DNA of 64,000 bases from the NCBI GenBank assembly GCA_022432975.1, contig CM039502.1:796375-860374 (forward strand). The letters are read 5' to 3'. Source of the DNA: Begonia masoniana (Eukaryota > Streptophyta > Magnoliopsida > Cucurbitales > Begoniaceae). Made by a program: the position numbers and the translations under genes. The stretch's first letter is position 1; each line of letters opens with the position of its first letter. The notes under the pieces are model-generated. The model searched no databases. It was not told the DNA's origin and saw nothing but the letters and a program-made list of their open reading frames with translations. Below are positions 14,412-26,762 of the stretch, piece by piece.

Positions 14412-15877
14412 ATGGGACAAGCACTTGGTTGTATTCAAGTAGACCAGTCAACTGTGGCAATTAAAGAAACATTCGGGAAGTTTGATGATGTGCTTCAACC
14501 CGGATGTCATTGCATGCCCTGGTATTGTGGAAGCCAGTTAGCAGGTCAAATGACTTTACGTGTGCAACAACTTGATGTCCGTTGTGAAACAAAAACAAAG
14601 GTTGTTGCTTGTGATATATATGTAATTTAACCAAATAGACGTTGTAAGAAGAAAAATACTAGTTTTTTTTTTTTGTTTGGGGTTTAGCTGTTTAGTGGCT
14701 TCTGTTGATTTGAAAATCTGATCTGAGCAATATAACTGCAGGATAATGTTTTTGTTACTGTGGTTGCTTCAATTCAATATCGAGCTTTACCAGAGAGGGC
14801 AGAAGATGCTTTCTATAAGCTCAGCAACACGAGAGAGCAGATCCAAGCATATGTTTTTGATGGTATGTTATGTATTTTAACTTCTAAATTTGTTATTGAT
14901 TGAAATTCCTCAGATATATTTCTACCCCTTTCTTCTACTCCTAGTTTTTAATTCGCCTGCTTGTCCTTGTGTACTAATTTCATGGTCCTCACAGAAGTGA
15001 CCTTGAGTTAATATTGAACATAAATGCAACGAGTCGTTGGCATTTTTTGTCGTAACGAAGCTCATGGAAATTCCTACTTGACAATTAAGAGCATGTATAA
15101 ATACTAAACCAAGCCGGCTACTATATTGTCTTTGGCGTAGTTATTAGAGCAAGCGTGCCGAAGTTAGATTTGGATTCAACTTTTGAACAGAAAAATGATA
15201 TAGCTAAAGCTGTGGAAGATGAACTCGAAAAGGTACAACTATTTATTGATTCTTCGAACAACGGAAACAAAAATTTCAACTTTTTGGGCCTAAGTGCAGG
15301 CTATGTCAGCTTATGGGTTTGAGATAGTTCAGACTCTGATTGTTGACATTGAGCCAGATGAGCGTGTGAAGAGGGCAATGAATGAAATAAACGCCGGTAA
15401 GTATCAAAATTACTCCATTTCATGTTCAACAAATCACGACAGTTGGACCAAAATTTGTCTTGTCAAGAAAGATAAGTAATTTTCCACTCCATAACCTGTC
15501 GTTGATCTTAAACAGCTGCTAGACTGAGGGTCGCAGCAACTGAGAAAGCCGAAGCAGAGAAAATATTACAAATCAAGAGAGCAGAAGGAGATGCAGAGTC
15601 CAAATATCTAGCGGGGCTTGGCGTTGCCAGACAGCGTCAAGCCATCGTCGACGGGCTGAGAGACAGCGTTCTCGCCTTTTCTCTCAATGTTCCTGGAACG
15701 TCGGCCAAAGACGTGATGGACATGGTTTTGGTGACCCAATATTTCGACACGATGAAGGAAATCGGTGCATCGTCGAAATCCAACTCGGTTTTCATACCGC
15801 ACGGACCTGGGGCTGTGAGAGACATCGCTTCACAGATTAGAGATGGTCTTCTCCAAGCAAATGACAACGACAACTAA
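14412..15877 (+). CDS. HIR: Hypersensitive-induced reaction protein (HIR, SPFH/prohibitin family)
   Basis: HIR proteins form oligomers in plasma-membrane microdomains and associate with immune receptors such as RPS2. Five exons join in frame (14412-14600, 14742-14862, 15141-15232, 15300-15396, 15516-15877) to 286 residues, the usual length of the family. The start [19 protein letters not shown] carries Gly-2 for myristoylation and Cys-7 for possible palmitoylation. The SPFH core is intact ([55 protein letters not shown]), followed by the Ala/Glu coiled coil ([20 protein letters not shown]) and the tail [20 protein letters not shown]. No defect is seen. A next-best name would be HIR1, 2 or 4; these cannot be told apart safely by eye. 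Confidence 0.96.
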
Positions 15878-16583
15878 TGTAGAACTGTACGTTCAAGCTA
15901 CTTCTAAATCCCACTTAAATTTTCTGTCGTTCAGTTTCTATATGATAAGTTGTGGAAAAAGTCGATCAGTTGTGGAAGAAGTTGCAACATTAATGGTGAC
16001 TATACATACTAAATGTTTTCAAGACGTATGATATACTGTATTTGACGCTGTCTTTCCCCTATTGGAAATTAAGAGTGCTCCTATTTAATGTAAAGTAATG
16101 CTAGATGGATACTGTAATTTTATATTATAGTGTGTACGTGTGCTTTGTTGATTGGTATAGTAGCTAACTTTGTGTATAAGCTGCTAATATAATACTGCAA
16201 CTTTGGTACTACAAAAGAAGATGCTCATGGGTGAAACCATTAGAGAAGCCTAGAAGCTTTGCCCTGTCCTGAATTTTATGAGCAGTGGACAGAACTTGAA
16301 ATCCATGGAGTTTACGTCAAATATAAGATCTAAATGGTGCTCATAACAACACATACATCTAAACTGGAGATGGGATTTTCAGTGAGAGAGCCACAGAGAA
16401 GAGAGAGGAAGTGGCGAAACGAGGAAGCCGTTGGATGTGATTTGCGATCGAGGTTAGTTTTTAATAACCGTTGATTCTCTTCATCTGGCCCGCCGGATTA
16501 TTCGGATCTCTAACTGATTTGTACAGTACAATGTGTCTTTTTCGAGACAACACGTGCGGTGAAAAAATCAATATTATTTTATA
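15878..16583. other. HIR 3' region and intergenic DNA
   Basis: The first part is the HIR 3' untranslated region. The remainder holds no recognisable gene. A purine-rich patch at about 16375-16430 is non-coding. The last nine bases (16575-16583) are the left target-site duplication of the next element. Confidence 0.5.
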
Positions 16584-17100
16584 GGGTAAAGTGTAATTTG
16601 GCCCCTACAACTAGGTGAAATGGGCAATTTACACCGTAAACTTGGATAATGGGCAATTTGGCCCCTACTACTAGGATAATGTGCAATTTGGCCCCTACCG
16701 TCATATTTTCCGTCAAAAAGTAACGTTTTTTGGCTTGTTTATTTTTTTTTTCCCGAAATGTCCCTCACTGGACCGAACCGGACAGGACCGGTTCGGCTAA
16801 TTCCACTCTGTTTTTTTTTTTTAATTATATTTCTCTGTCTTCTTTTTTTCGAGAATTAAAAAAAAAAAAAAACTAGAGTAAAATTAGCCGAACCGGTCCT
16901 GTCTGGTTCGGTCCAGTGAGGGGCATTTCAAGAAAAAAAAAATAAACAAGCCAAAAAACGTTATTTTTTGACGAAAAATATGACGGTAGGGGCCAAATTG
17001 CACTTTATCCTAGTAGTAGGGGCCAAATTGCCCATTATCTAAGTTTATGGTGTAAATTGTCAATTTCACCTAGTTGTAGGGGCTAAATTGCACTTTACCC
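16584..17100. mobile_element. Mutator-type MITE with long terminal inverted repeats
   Basis: The 517-bp element begins GGGTAAAGTGTAATTTGGCC and ends with its inverse. The arms are about 230 bp each and differ by a few bases and homopolymer lengths. They include repeated GGCCCCTAC.ACTAGG words and a GGACCGGTTCGG segment. It is flanked by a perfect 9-bp direct duplication, TATTTTATA (16575-16583 and 17101-17109), which is the mark of Mutator-family insertion. There is no coding capacity, so it was moved by a transposase in trans. Confidence 0.93.
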
Positions 17101-17330
17101 TATTTTATAGATAAATATCGAGGTGTTTGCAGCTATACTTCGTCAATTGATTTATTTTGCTTTGGCTTATCAACCGACACCTTCCCCTTTAGTTAAAAAT
17201 CTTCATTAGCACCTCATATGGCGATCATATGTCCTCTCGAAGAGTGGAGCGAGGGAGATTCAGGTTTACAGCAAAAACCCATTGACAACGTCTCGTCGAA
17301 AAACGATCAGAATCGTTCCGACGATCATAG

Positions 17331-17437
17331 ATGGTGAAGGAGCTGCCGAGGAAGTGCTCCGGCTGCGGAAACAACGGTCACAATTCGAGAACCTGCAACG
17401 GCAATGAAAAGGCCTGCGTGAAACTTGAAAGATCAAG
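17331..17437 (+). pseudogene. Orphan first exon of a MYB-related (SHAQKYF) zinc-knuckle factor
   Basis: The exon encodes MVKELPRKCSGCGNNGHNSR and then TCNGNEKACVKL, ending at AG|GTTAGT. This is the plant MYB-related N-terminal CCHC knuckle (CxxCxxxGHNSRTC) preceded by MVKE, closest to the At5g61620 type. In that family VKL is followed by FGV and then the MYB repeat with SHAQKYF; here the sequence departs after VKL and no MYB repeat is found in the next 4.5 kb, which is occupied by repeats. I read it as a gene broken by repeat insertion; a far-away downstream exon cannot be excluded. Confidence 0.7.
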
Positions 17438-18494
17438 GTTAGTTACTTGATGCCCTAGTGTAGGTGGAACACTAGGTGGGACACCAATTTATTTTCGTGA
17501 TAATGGACAATGATAAAGTGCAGAAAATAATAACACAGGAAATTGTTAACGCAGTTCGGCAATTGCCTACGTCTGCGGAGCCACGCTCAAACATAAAAAC
17601 ATTTCAAATAGTTCACAAAGTTACAAGACAACTAGGCTTATACAAATAAAGACTCTATTTTATTTTTGTCGCCGCCTCTCACTAACTTCCTCAAAGAAAC
17701 TGTTTTTGCGAGCTCCCCTTGACTTTAAATCGATCTCTCCCGGAATCTGAATGCAACAAGCTCCCCTTGTCGTTAATGACTCCTCCTGGAATCCGTGTAT
17801 GGCAAGATCCTTTTGCCCACGATCCGAACTCCTCCCGAGTTCCAGGCAGTCTCCTCTCGAGACTGAGTTTTAATGAAAGAACAAAAGATTGCCTCCTTTG
17901 ACACCTTCTGAAACCTAGGCAGTTGTCTTTGGACGCAATAATCAACACACTCAATAAAACGATGAAATCCACAAATTAGGTAGAGTGTGTAAAACAATCA
18001 CAAACCCATACGCAGAAACGTAGGGAGTGAAAGAAAAAACGACGGCTTAAAGAACGAAGAAACCTTTTCACGCGAAAATCAAAACTCCGTCGTCGTTACA
18101 GATACAAAACACAAATACGCTCTGATGATGGTGAAGACAGCTCACTAAACAGAGTGCATATAACCTCTTCTCTCAGATCGGCAAATTTAGAGAAGTAATT
18201 CCAAGAACAAATCTCACGACAATAAAACTCACATATATAATTCATTATGCATGCTGCCAACGGAAAGTATCATCCTAATATTATGTACCATATCTGTGTG
18301 CTCAAATTATTCTGAATACCATATTTAATAACCTGAGTGAGCAAATAAGGAAACCGAACTTTCCTGTTTTGCCGAACTTTCCTGTTTTGGGTGAGTGACA
18401 TCGTATGTAATACTTTTAGAAGAAAATTATTCAAACAAGCAAACTCAATCCGAACACTCTAGAATATATAGTCTGAATTGTTATGATTATAATT
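17438..18494. other. Unrecognised repeat-like DNA between MYB exon and satellite
   Basis: No gene is supported. The stretch CAGTTCGGCAATTGCCTACG near 17552 resembles words common in plant LTR retroelement ends, but no LTR pair was found. A small direct duplication (CGAACTTTCCTGTTTT) occurs at 18355-18390. Confidence 0.35.
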
Positions 18495-19976
18495 GCAATC
18501 GGTCGACTTTCAAAACAATTGCAATCGGTCGACTTTCAAAACAATTGCAATCGGTCGACTTTCAAAACAATTGCAATCGGTCGACTTTCAAAACAATTGC
18601 AATCGGTCGACTTTCAAAACAATTGCAATCGGTCGACTTTCAAAACAATTGCAATCGGTCGACTTTCAAAACAATTGCAATCGGTCGACTTTCAAAACAA
18701 TTGCAATCGGTCGACTTTCAAAACAATTGCAATCGGTCGACTTTCAAAACAATTGCAATCGGTCGACTTTCAAAACAATTGCAATCGGTCGACTTTCAAA
18801 ACAATTGCAATCGGTCGACTTTCAAAACAATTGCAATCGGTCGACTTTCAAAACAATTGCAATCGGTCGACTTTCAAAACAATTGCAATCGGTCGACTTT
18901 CAAAACAATTGCAATCGGTCGACTTTCAAAACAATTGCAATCGGTCGACTTTCAAAACAATTGCAATCGGTCGACTTTCAAAACAATTGCAATCGGTCGA
19001 CTTTCAAAACAATTGCAATCGGTCGACTTTCAAAACAATTGCAATCGGTCGACTTTCAAAACAATTGCAATCGGTCGACTTTCAAAACAATTGCAATCGG
19101 TCGACTTTCAAAACAATTGCAATCGGTCGACTTTCAAAACAATTGCAATCGGTCGACTTTCAAAACAATTGCAATCGGTCGACTTTCAAAACAATTGCAA
19201 TCGGTCGACTTTCAAAACAATTGCAATCGGTCGACTTTCAAAACAATTGCAATCGGTCGACTTTCAAAACAATTGCAATCGGTCGACTTTCAAAACAATT
19301 GCAATCGGTCGACTTTCAAAACAATTGCAATCGGTCGACTTTCAAAACAATTGCAATCGGTCGACTTTCAAAACAATTGCAATCGGTCGACTTTCAAAAC
19401 AATTGCAATCGGTCGACTTTCAAAACAATTGCAATCGGTCGACTTTCAAAACAATTGCAATCGGTCGACTTTCAAAACAATTGCAATCGGTCGACTTTCA
19501 AAACAATTGCAATCGGTCGACTTTCAAAACAATTGCAATCGGTCGACTTTCAAAACAATTGCAATCGGTCGACTTTCAAAACAATTGCAATCGGTCGACT
19601 TTCAAAACAATTGCAATCGGTCGACTTTCAAAACAATTGCAATCGGTCGACTTTCAAAACAATTGCAATCGGTCGACTTTCAAAACAATTGCAATCGGTC
19701 GACTTTCAAAACAATTGCAATCGGTCGACTTTCAAAACAATTGCAATCGGTCGACTTTCAAAACAATTGCAATCGGTCGACTTTCAAAACAATTGCAATC
19801 GGTCGACTTTCAAAACAATTGCAATCGGTCGACTTTCAAAACAATTGCAATCGGTCGACTTTCAAAACAATTGCAATCGGTCGACTTTCAAAACAATTGC
19901 AATCGGTCGACTTTCAAAACAATTGCAATCGGTCGACTTTCAAAACAATTGCAATCGGTCGACTTTCAAAACAATT
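18495..19976. repeat. Satellite: 57 identical copies of a 26-bp unit
   Basis: The unit is GCAATCGGTCGACTTTCAAA plus ACAATT and is repeated 57 times (1482 bp) with no difference that I could see. Each unit carries two 6-bp palindromes, GTCGAC and CAATTG, the latter across the unit joint. Because 26 is not a multiple of 3 and the unit lacks stops, all three plus-strand frames stay open with a 26-residue period; these frames are artefacts. Diverged copies continue at 20086-20470. Confidence 0.97.
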
Positions 19977-20085
19977 GCAACTCTCCTGAGAGACATAATA
20001 GGTAATGTGAATTAATAGCCTTAAACATGCTTCATGATTGGATTATTCAGAAAAAGAAAACATAGTCGACCGATCTTTCATTCCT

Positions 20086-20470
20086 GCAATCGGTCGACTT
20101 TCAAAACAATTGCAATCGGTTAATATTGCAGAACAACTGCAAGTGGTCGATTTCGTAGAATAATTGCAATCCGTTGATATTGCAGAACAACTGCACGTGG
20201 TCGACTTCGCAGAATAATTGCAATCGGTCGATATTGCAGAACAATCTGCAAGTCGTCGACTTCGCAGATCTTCTGTAATTGCAATCGGTCGATGACATTT
20301 CAGAACAACTGCAATCGGTCGACTTCACAGATCTTCTGAAATCGGTCGACTTATTTACCCAACACAGTCGACCTCTTCACCAAACACATCTGCAAACGGT
20401 CGACTTATTTACCCAACACAGTCGACCTCTTCACCCAACACATTTGCAATCGGTCGACTTGTTAATCTAA
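20086..20470. repeat. Diverged GGTCGAC repeats flanking the satellite
   Basis: One intact satellite unit (from about 20086) is followed by degenerate variants built from CAATCGGTCGA, TATTGCAGAACAA and CTTCGCAGA words, then by a second tandem pattern at 20340-20460 of about 56 bp containing CGGTCGACTTATTTACCCAA and CAGTCGACCTCTTCACC. This is most likely the older, unhomogenised source from which the 57-copy array expanded. Confidence 0.85.
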
Positions 20471-22013
20471 CATAAATATCTAAAAATATATTTTCCAAAA
20501 ATATCTACCAACGTATCTTTATTAACAAAACTATTTGGCGTTAATCTATCAAAAACGAAGGTCAATCAATTGATCTTAAAACTTAGTGAAAACATAAAAA
20601 AATAAGTGAAAATGATCGACGAACAAAGCAAGTTTAAGTCATTAATTATTGACGTAAACTTTTAAAGACTGCAATTTATAATGAAGAAAGAAATCTTTAG
20701 TTTTTGAACGAAGATAGAACGTGAGAGAGGGTAGGACTCACGCACTTCAAAAACTAGGTCGAAAATTCTAACAGTTTGTTTTAGTTTTGTCGATGAGTGA
20801 CAACACTCGCTCAATCATTTTAGCGCTCAATCATTTTAGCGCGATAGATTTTTCTTTCAGGTTTAACTCTCGTACCATGATAGATAAAAAGTGAGAAATC
20901 ACCCAAAGCTAGCGGAAGGAAATCGCATTCATATTTATATACAGTTTGATTTGGTTCTTTCGTCTTACGTGGGACAACAGTGAAGAGAAATTATACACAA
21001 CAGGGAAAAACTCAGAAAAAAAGTTGGAAACCCAGAAGTTAAATCTCTAAAATCGAGTAGTAGTAGGTCTCCAGCAGCTCAAATCCATGACTTTCAATGC
21101 CTTCTACTCCAAAAAGTCTGACTCAGACGAAGAACACGGGGAAGAAGAAGAAGAGGAAGAGACGTTTTTCGCCTGAACAAATTATCTGAGATCAGTTTTT
21201 GCCTGTTGCTGAAGAGAATTTATAAGGTTGTTCCACCGGCAAACGCCCTGGTCTTTCAGAGCTTCTACCGATCCCCAGGATGAGTTCTTTATTTTCTCCT
21301 TCCCTTGCTTTCCTGATGAAGCTTAGAGGCCTTAAAATGAAGATTATTTCGATGGGTTTTAACGGCGGAAGTGTGAGAGCTGCCTGCTAGTTTAATAACT
21401 ATGCCTGACTTTTTTTATGCACGTGACGATTTTTAAAGTAGTAATGGGAAGGTATCGATTGATAACGAATGGAATTACAAATTGCCAATTGAATTAACAC
21501 TTTATATTTTAGTGGAAAAATTGATATTTACCTTTATTTTATCAAAAAATTACATAAATTTGATTCGACTCATCTTGTTAAATTACTGAAAACGTATAAT
21601 TCAAGCTTATCCAAACAATTTGACCAAAGTCAAAGAAAGAACAGGTGTCTCGAGTGGTGTTTGTCAGCCAAGAAAACGAAGGAAAGTGAAAGAATTAAGC
21701 AACACCCATTATAGACCTTCTTCAAAACAATTGCTAAAGTCAAATATAGAAAAGGAAGAGATCAAATGGCAGTTAATTATCAGGTGTCTAACGGTTAAAC
21801 TAAAAGCGGTTGTCCTTTCTCCCCGCCTCCTTCTTCTGCGACCTCATTTTTATTTATGATCTGAGCCTGAACCTTTCGTTGTATTTAAGCTACCCTTGTT
21901 TTAGCGCCTCAACAGAACGCCAAGCGGAACCCTTTTGCGTTTCGCTTGAGCAATTTTCAGTGAAAAGAAAGAACCTTTTTTTGTTTTCTTGGTTTGACGA
22001 AGTTGTTGCAGAG
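20471..22013. other. Intergenic DNA with a degenerate dispersed repeat
   Basis: No gene is recognised with confidence. The part at 20770-20990 (TTAGTTTTGTCGATGAGTGA, then ACCATGATAGATAAAAAGTG) resembles two tandem degenerate copies at 36870-37190. A 29-codon frame at 21087-21176 (MTFNAFYSKKSDSDEEHGEE start) is acidic and unsupported. The final 200 bp are the pectate lyase promoter and leader. Confidence 0.4.
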
Positions 22014-23837
22014 ATGAAAATGGCGGAATATGGATTTAAGAAAAGATTTTTTATGATTTCGGTTTTGTTGCTGTTGGGAGTGGTGGCCCACGCCAATATC
22101 GGAGAGTTTGATGATTACTGGAAACATCGAGAAGAGGAAGCCAAGGCGGCGGCGCTTGACGCTTATGATCCTAACCCTGAAGCCGTCGCTGATAGCTTAA
22201 ACGCTCAAGTTGGCAAGTACGTGAAATAATCTACCACCCATATCGAGTCTGGTTTTGATGTGAAATAGTGATCGGTTTAGTTTAATTTCTGTTTCTAGAA
22301 CAATCAAAATGAACAATTTTTTTCAAAATTTTCTTTTATGTTTTCCACGACAAAGATTCGGCGTTCTCCATGAATGAACGTTAATGTTATGAACAATGTC
22401 TGAAACGAACTGCCAGTTTGTTTGGTTTGAATCGCATTTTTTTGTTGCAAAGTTTTGATTTAGTTTAGTTTGAAGAAAATGCTCCAAACCATACAAACTT
22501 CAAAAGCAAAAACGATTAAACGCCATTTTTTTGGAGCAGAGCAATTGCAGGTACAAACAGCACAAGAAGGAACCTGAAGAAGACGAAGGGTCCATGCAGG
22601 GGGACGAACCCCATCGACAGGTGCTGGAGGTGTGACCCTAACTGGGCCAATGACAGGAAGAAGTTAGCCACCTGTGCCCTGGGCTTCGGTCACCAGACCA
22701 CCGGAGGAAAAGGCGGCCGATTCTACGTCGTTACTGACGCCTCCGACTCTGACCTGATTAACCCTAAACCGGGCACTCTTCGCCACGCAGTGATTCAGAA
22801 GGAACCCCTCTGGATCATCTTCTCCCGGAGCATGGTTATCCGCCTAACCCAAGAGCTGATGGTGAACAGCCACAAAACCATCGACGCAAGAGGATCCGAC
22901 GTACATATCGCGTTCGGAGCCGGAATTACGGTCCAGTTTGTGAAGAATGTGATCATCCATGGCCTCCATATCCACGACATTGTTTCCGGCACCGGCGGAC
23001 TGATCAGAGATTCGGTCGACCACTATGGGTTTAGAACGAGAAGCGACGGGGATGGAATCTCGATCTACGGATCTTCAAATATTTGGATCGACCACGTTTC
23101 TATGTCCAACTGCCAAGATGGACTGATCGACGCTATTATGGGGTCCACTGGTATAACAATCTCGAACTGTCACTTCACCCACCATAACGAGGTAAAATAT
23201 TCAGTCCAATCCGCCATTAAAACTAGAAATCCAACATGGGACAGATCTTTATCGGATCATGAAAACGATTACAGGTGATGTTGTTCGGAGCAAGCGATAG
23301 CTATTCCGGCGATGCAATAATGCAAATTACGGTAGCTTTCAACCATTTCGGAAGAGGATTGGTGCAGAGAATGCCGAGGTGCAGATGGGGCTTCGTCCAC
23401 GTCGTTAACAACGACTACACGCACTGGCTCATGTACGCCATTGGAGGCAGCCAACACCCCACCATTGTTAGCCAAGGCAATCGCTTCATCGCTCCTCACA
23501 ACGCAGCTGCTAAAGAGGTACCCAACTCGCCGGCCAAAACACTTTTTTCCGGCATAATTTTCGGTATTGGATTCATCTAATGTTATGCTTTAAAATTTCG
23601 AATGAAAAATAGGTGACGAAGAGGGATTATGCGCCGCCGGAGGTGTGGAAAAGTTGGACGTGGAGATCGGAGGGAGATCTAATGCTGAACGGAGCATTCT
23701 TCGTTAGATCAGGAGATCAAAGCAAGAGAAGGCCATATCATAAGCTGGACATGATCTCCTACAAGCCCGGAACGTTCGTTTCCCGACTAACTCGCTTCTC
23801 CGGCGCACTCAAATGTCACTTCGGCAAGCCCTGTTAG
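22014..23837 (+). CDS. Pectate lyase (PL1, pollen-type N-terminal domain)
   Basis: A secreted enzyme that cleaves homogalacturonan by beta-elimination with Ca2+. Four exons (22014-22212, 22551-23191, 23275-23517, 23613-23837) give 435 residues. Residues 1-28 form a signal peptide ending AHA. The pollen-type pectate lyase N domain follows ([33 protein letters not shown]), then [31 protein letters not shown], and the catalytic [20 protein letters not shown]. It ends [13 protein letters not shown]. Joining exon 1 to exon 2 in frame needs either a GC donor (GTTG|GCAAGT to TGCAG|GTACA, giving [13 protein letters not shown]) or a GT donor 4 bp later with an acceptor 10 bp downstream (giving QVGNTRRNLKK). 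I prefer the first because it keeps the family's NSTRRNL and uses the first AG. Homologues with this N domain are often pollen-expressed. Confidence 0.92.
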
Positions 23838-24095
23838 CTTCATAAATTCGAGTTTTTCTTTTAAAATAGGAGAGAAACAAAAGGCTCTGTTAAAAAAGGA
23901 AGATTACTTTCTGTGGTTCGTATTGTTGTTCTGATCTTTGAATTTTTCCTGTTGATTTGGTGGGGAAGAAGAAGAAGGCCCATTCATGGAGGTACTACTC
24001 ATAGGGAGAAACAACAGTCTGAAACAAACTATGTTTATTTGTTCTCATGAAAGACAAATCAGTTCATATAAATAAGGAGTTCCATTGAGAATCTA
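23838..24095. other. Pectate lyase 3' flank
   Basis: This is the 3' untranslated region and short spacer. The last nine bases, GAGAATCTA (24087-24095), are the left target-site duplication of the large Mutator-like element. Confidence 0.6.
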
Positions 24096-24219
24096 GGTTA
24101 AAAAGTATTTTAGACATCAAAGTATCATTTTTTTTTTTAATCTTTAAAGTATTAACCCTAACAAAATAAACATCAAACTATAAAAAACCTAACAAATTAA
24201 ACCCCGACGGACGACTGAT

Positions 24220-24437
24220 TGATACTCGAATATTGTTTATTTTTGGAGAGGAAGAAAAAATGGACACCAAACAATGATCTTCATAAATGAAGTTTTTATT
24301 TTACTTCTCTCTATTTTTCCTTCAAACATATTGCACTATTTATAGAGGCATGCTTGACTCTTTACATTCATAACATAAACATAATTAAAGACTATAAAAC
24401 ATCACATTTATTCATAACATTTATTCTTGACTCTTCA
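24220..24437 (-). repeat. 3' LTR of the copia element
   Basis: It starts on the plus strand with TGATACTCGAATATTG and matches 31004-31223 with a handful of substitutions. The far end is placed at TGACTCTTCA by comparison with the other LTR; an earlier end at 24419 is also possible. Confidence 0.8.
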
Positions 24438-26762
24438 ATGTCATAACTTCTTCTAAAAAACTCTCAAATAACTTGAAAACTTAAACCGTTGGAAAGTAGA
24501 CTTCAAGGGCTTTAAATCCATAGGTTACACATTAGAAATGAATGCCATTAGGACCCTCAAATTTTTGTTTCAAAACTGCTTTTTTTGAGTTTAATTCTCA
24601 ACAAATTCCTCCCTTAAACTCAAACCTTTTCGATCTTTCATTCCGATCATCTCCTTCAAGTTTTCAAATAGAACTCTTGGAAGCGGCTTTGTAAACATGT
24701 CTGCAACTTGATCACGACTCGCAACATGACTCATTTGCACTTCTCCTTTTTTCACATGTTCCCTAATAAAATGGAAACGAACATCTATATGCTTACTCCT
24801 TTCATGGTGAACTGGATTTTTTTCCAACTCAATTGCTGATTTGTTGTCAACTCGTATTTCAGTTGCCTCATGTTGCTGGAGATTCAATTCATGTAGCAAA
24901 TTTCTTAACCAAATTGCGTGGCGAACACATCAAGATGCTGCCACATACTCTGCCTCGCATGTTGACAAAGTCACGATTGGTTGTTTCTTCGAGAGCCATG
25001 TGAATGCCATGTTCCCCATATAAAATACAAATCCCGCTGTATTTTTTCGATCATCTACATCTCTGCACCAATCACTGTTGAAATAACCAATCAACTTGTA
25101 TTCGTCTGTCTTTGTATAGAGTAATCCAAGTGACTCCGTTCCTCGAATGTATCGAAGAATTCTCTTGACAGCTTTTAGGTACAAGTGTTTTGGATCCTCC
25201 ATGTATCGGCTCACTATGCCGACACTATATGCAATGTCCGGCCTTGTGCATGTGAGATATCGTAGACTCCCAACCAAACTACGGTAGTCACTTGCGTTTA
25301 CTCGATCTCCTCCCTCAAACCTAGAGAGTTTTGTACAGAGCTCCATCGGTGTTGCTACCGGATTGCAATTTTCCATCTTGCTCTTCTTCAAAATATCCTT
25401 CGCATATGCTTCTTGTGACACAAAAGTTCCAGATTTTTCTTGTCTAATCTTAAGACCAAGAAAATACTTCATCAATCCCAAGTCCGTCATTTCGAACTCT
25501 CGCATCATGATTTCTTTGAAATCTTCTATCATTTTCTCGTTTTGCCCCATGAAGATAAGATCATCAACGTAAAGAGCAACAAACAACAAGTTCTCTTCTT
25601 CTTTCTTCACGTACAACGCATGTTCATAGGGACATTGTATGAATCCGTTCTTCTTGAAGTGGGTGTCAATTCGGATGTTCCATGCTCGAGGCGCTTGCTT
25701 TAGCCCATATAATGCCTTCTTTAATTTCAAGACTTTGCTCTCCTTTCCGACTTTCATGAATCCATGAGGTTGTTCAATATAGATTTCTTCTTCAAGTACT
25801 CCGTTTAGAAATGCAGACTTCACGTCCATTTGATAGACTGGCCACTCAAATTGCGCCGCTTGAGATATAAGAAGTCGAATCGTCTCCAATCTTGCAACTG
25901 GAGCAAAAAATTTCATCATAGTCGATCCCCTCCTTTTGTATATAGCCTTTCGCAACTAGGCGTGCTTTGTGTCTTTCAATCTCTCCTTTGACATTCATCT
26001 TTTTCTTATACACCCATTTTACTCCTATGGGTTGACATCCTTCCGGCAACTCCACCAAGTCCCATGTTTCATTTTTTTCGATTGCCTTTATTTATTCATC
26101 CATCGCGGCTTTCCACCTCTTATCATTCACGGCCCCTTCAAAAGAAATATTCTCTGTGTTTGCTAATAAACAAACCAAATGCACTTCACTTGTCGAGTCG
26201 TATAAATCTTGTAGACTCCGCATTCTTGGTTGTCTCGGCTGTTCTTCGTCATCGGATGCTTGAGAGATTGACGGTGTGATTATTGGTGCAACGATTGATG
26301 GTCTTCCTTTTTCTTTATCTTGTGTTACCTCCTTTTGGTTGTTCTTCTAATCCCATGTCATTTCTTCATTCACATGTACATCTCGGCTAACCACAACCTT
26401 TTTGTCAGTTGTGTTAAACAGCTTGAAAGCCTTCGCCTTCTCGTCATACCCGATGAAGACATACCTCTTGCTTTTATCATCAAGTTTGGTTCTTCTTTGG
26501 TCCGGTATATGTGCGTAAGCTACACTACCAAACACCTTAAAATGTGATACAGTTGGTTTATGGCTGCTCCAAGCTTCTTGCGGTGTTTGATTCGCCAATA
26601 TCGTATGTGGGCATCGATTTTGAACATATACAGCACATTGCACCGCTTCAGCCCAAAACTCTTTCGGCACGTTTTTGCTCTTCAACATCGATCGAACCAT
26701 ATCGAGAATTGTTCGATTCTTTTTTTCGGCCACACCATTTTGTTGAGAAGAGTAAGGTGTGG

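Noticed and set aside
18495..19976. CRISPR-like array
   Set aside because: Units are contiguous with no variable spacers, and this is a plant nuclear sequence.
18395..20015. Open frames of about 500 codons with repeated NRSTFKTIAIGRLSKQLQ
   Set aside because: They are produced by a 26-bp satellite without stop codons in any plus-strand frame; no codon bias, no flanking gene structure.
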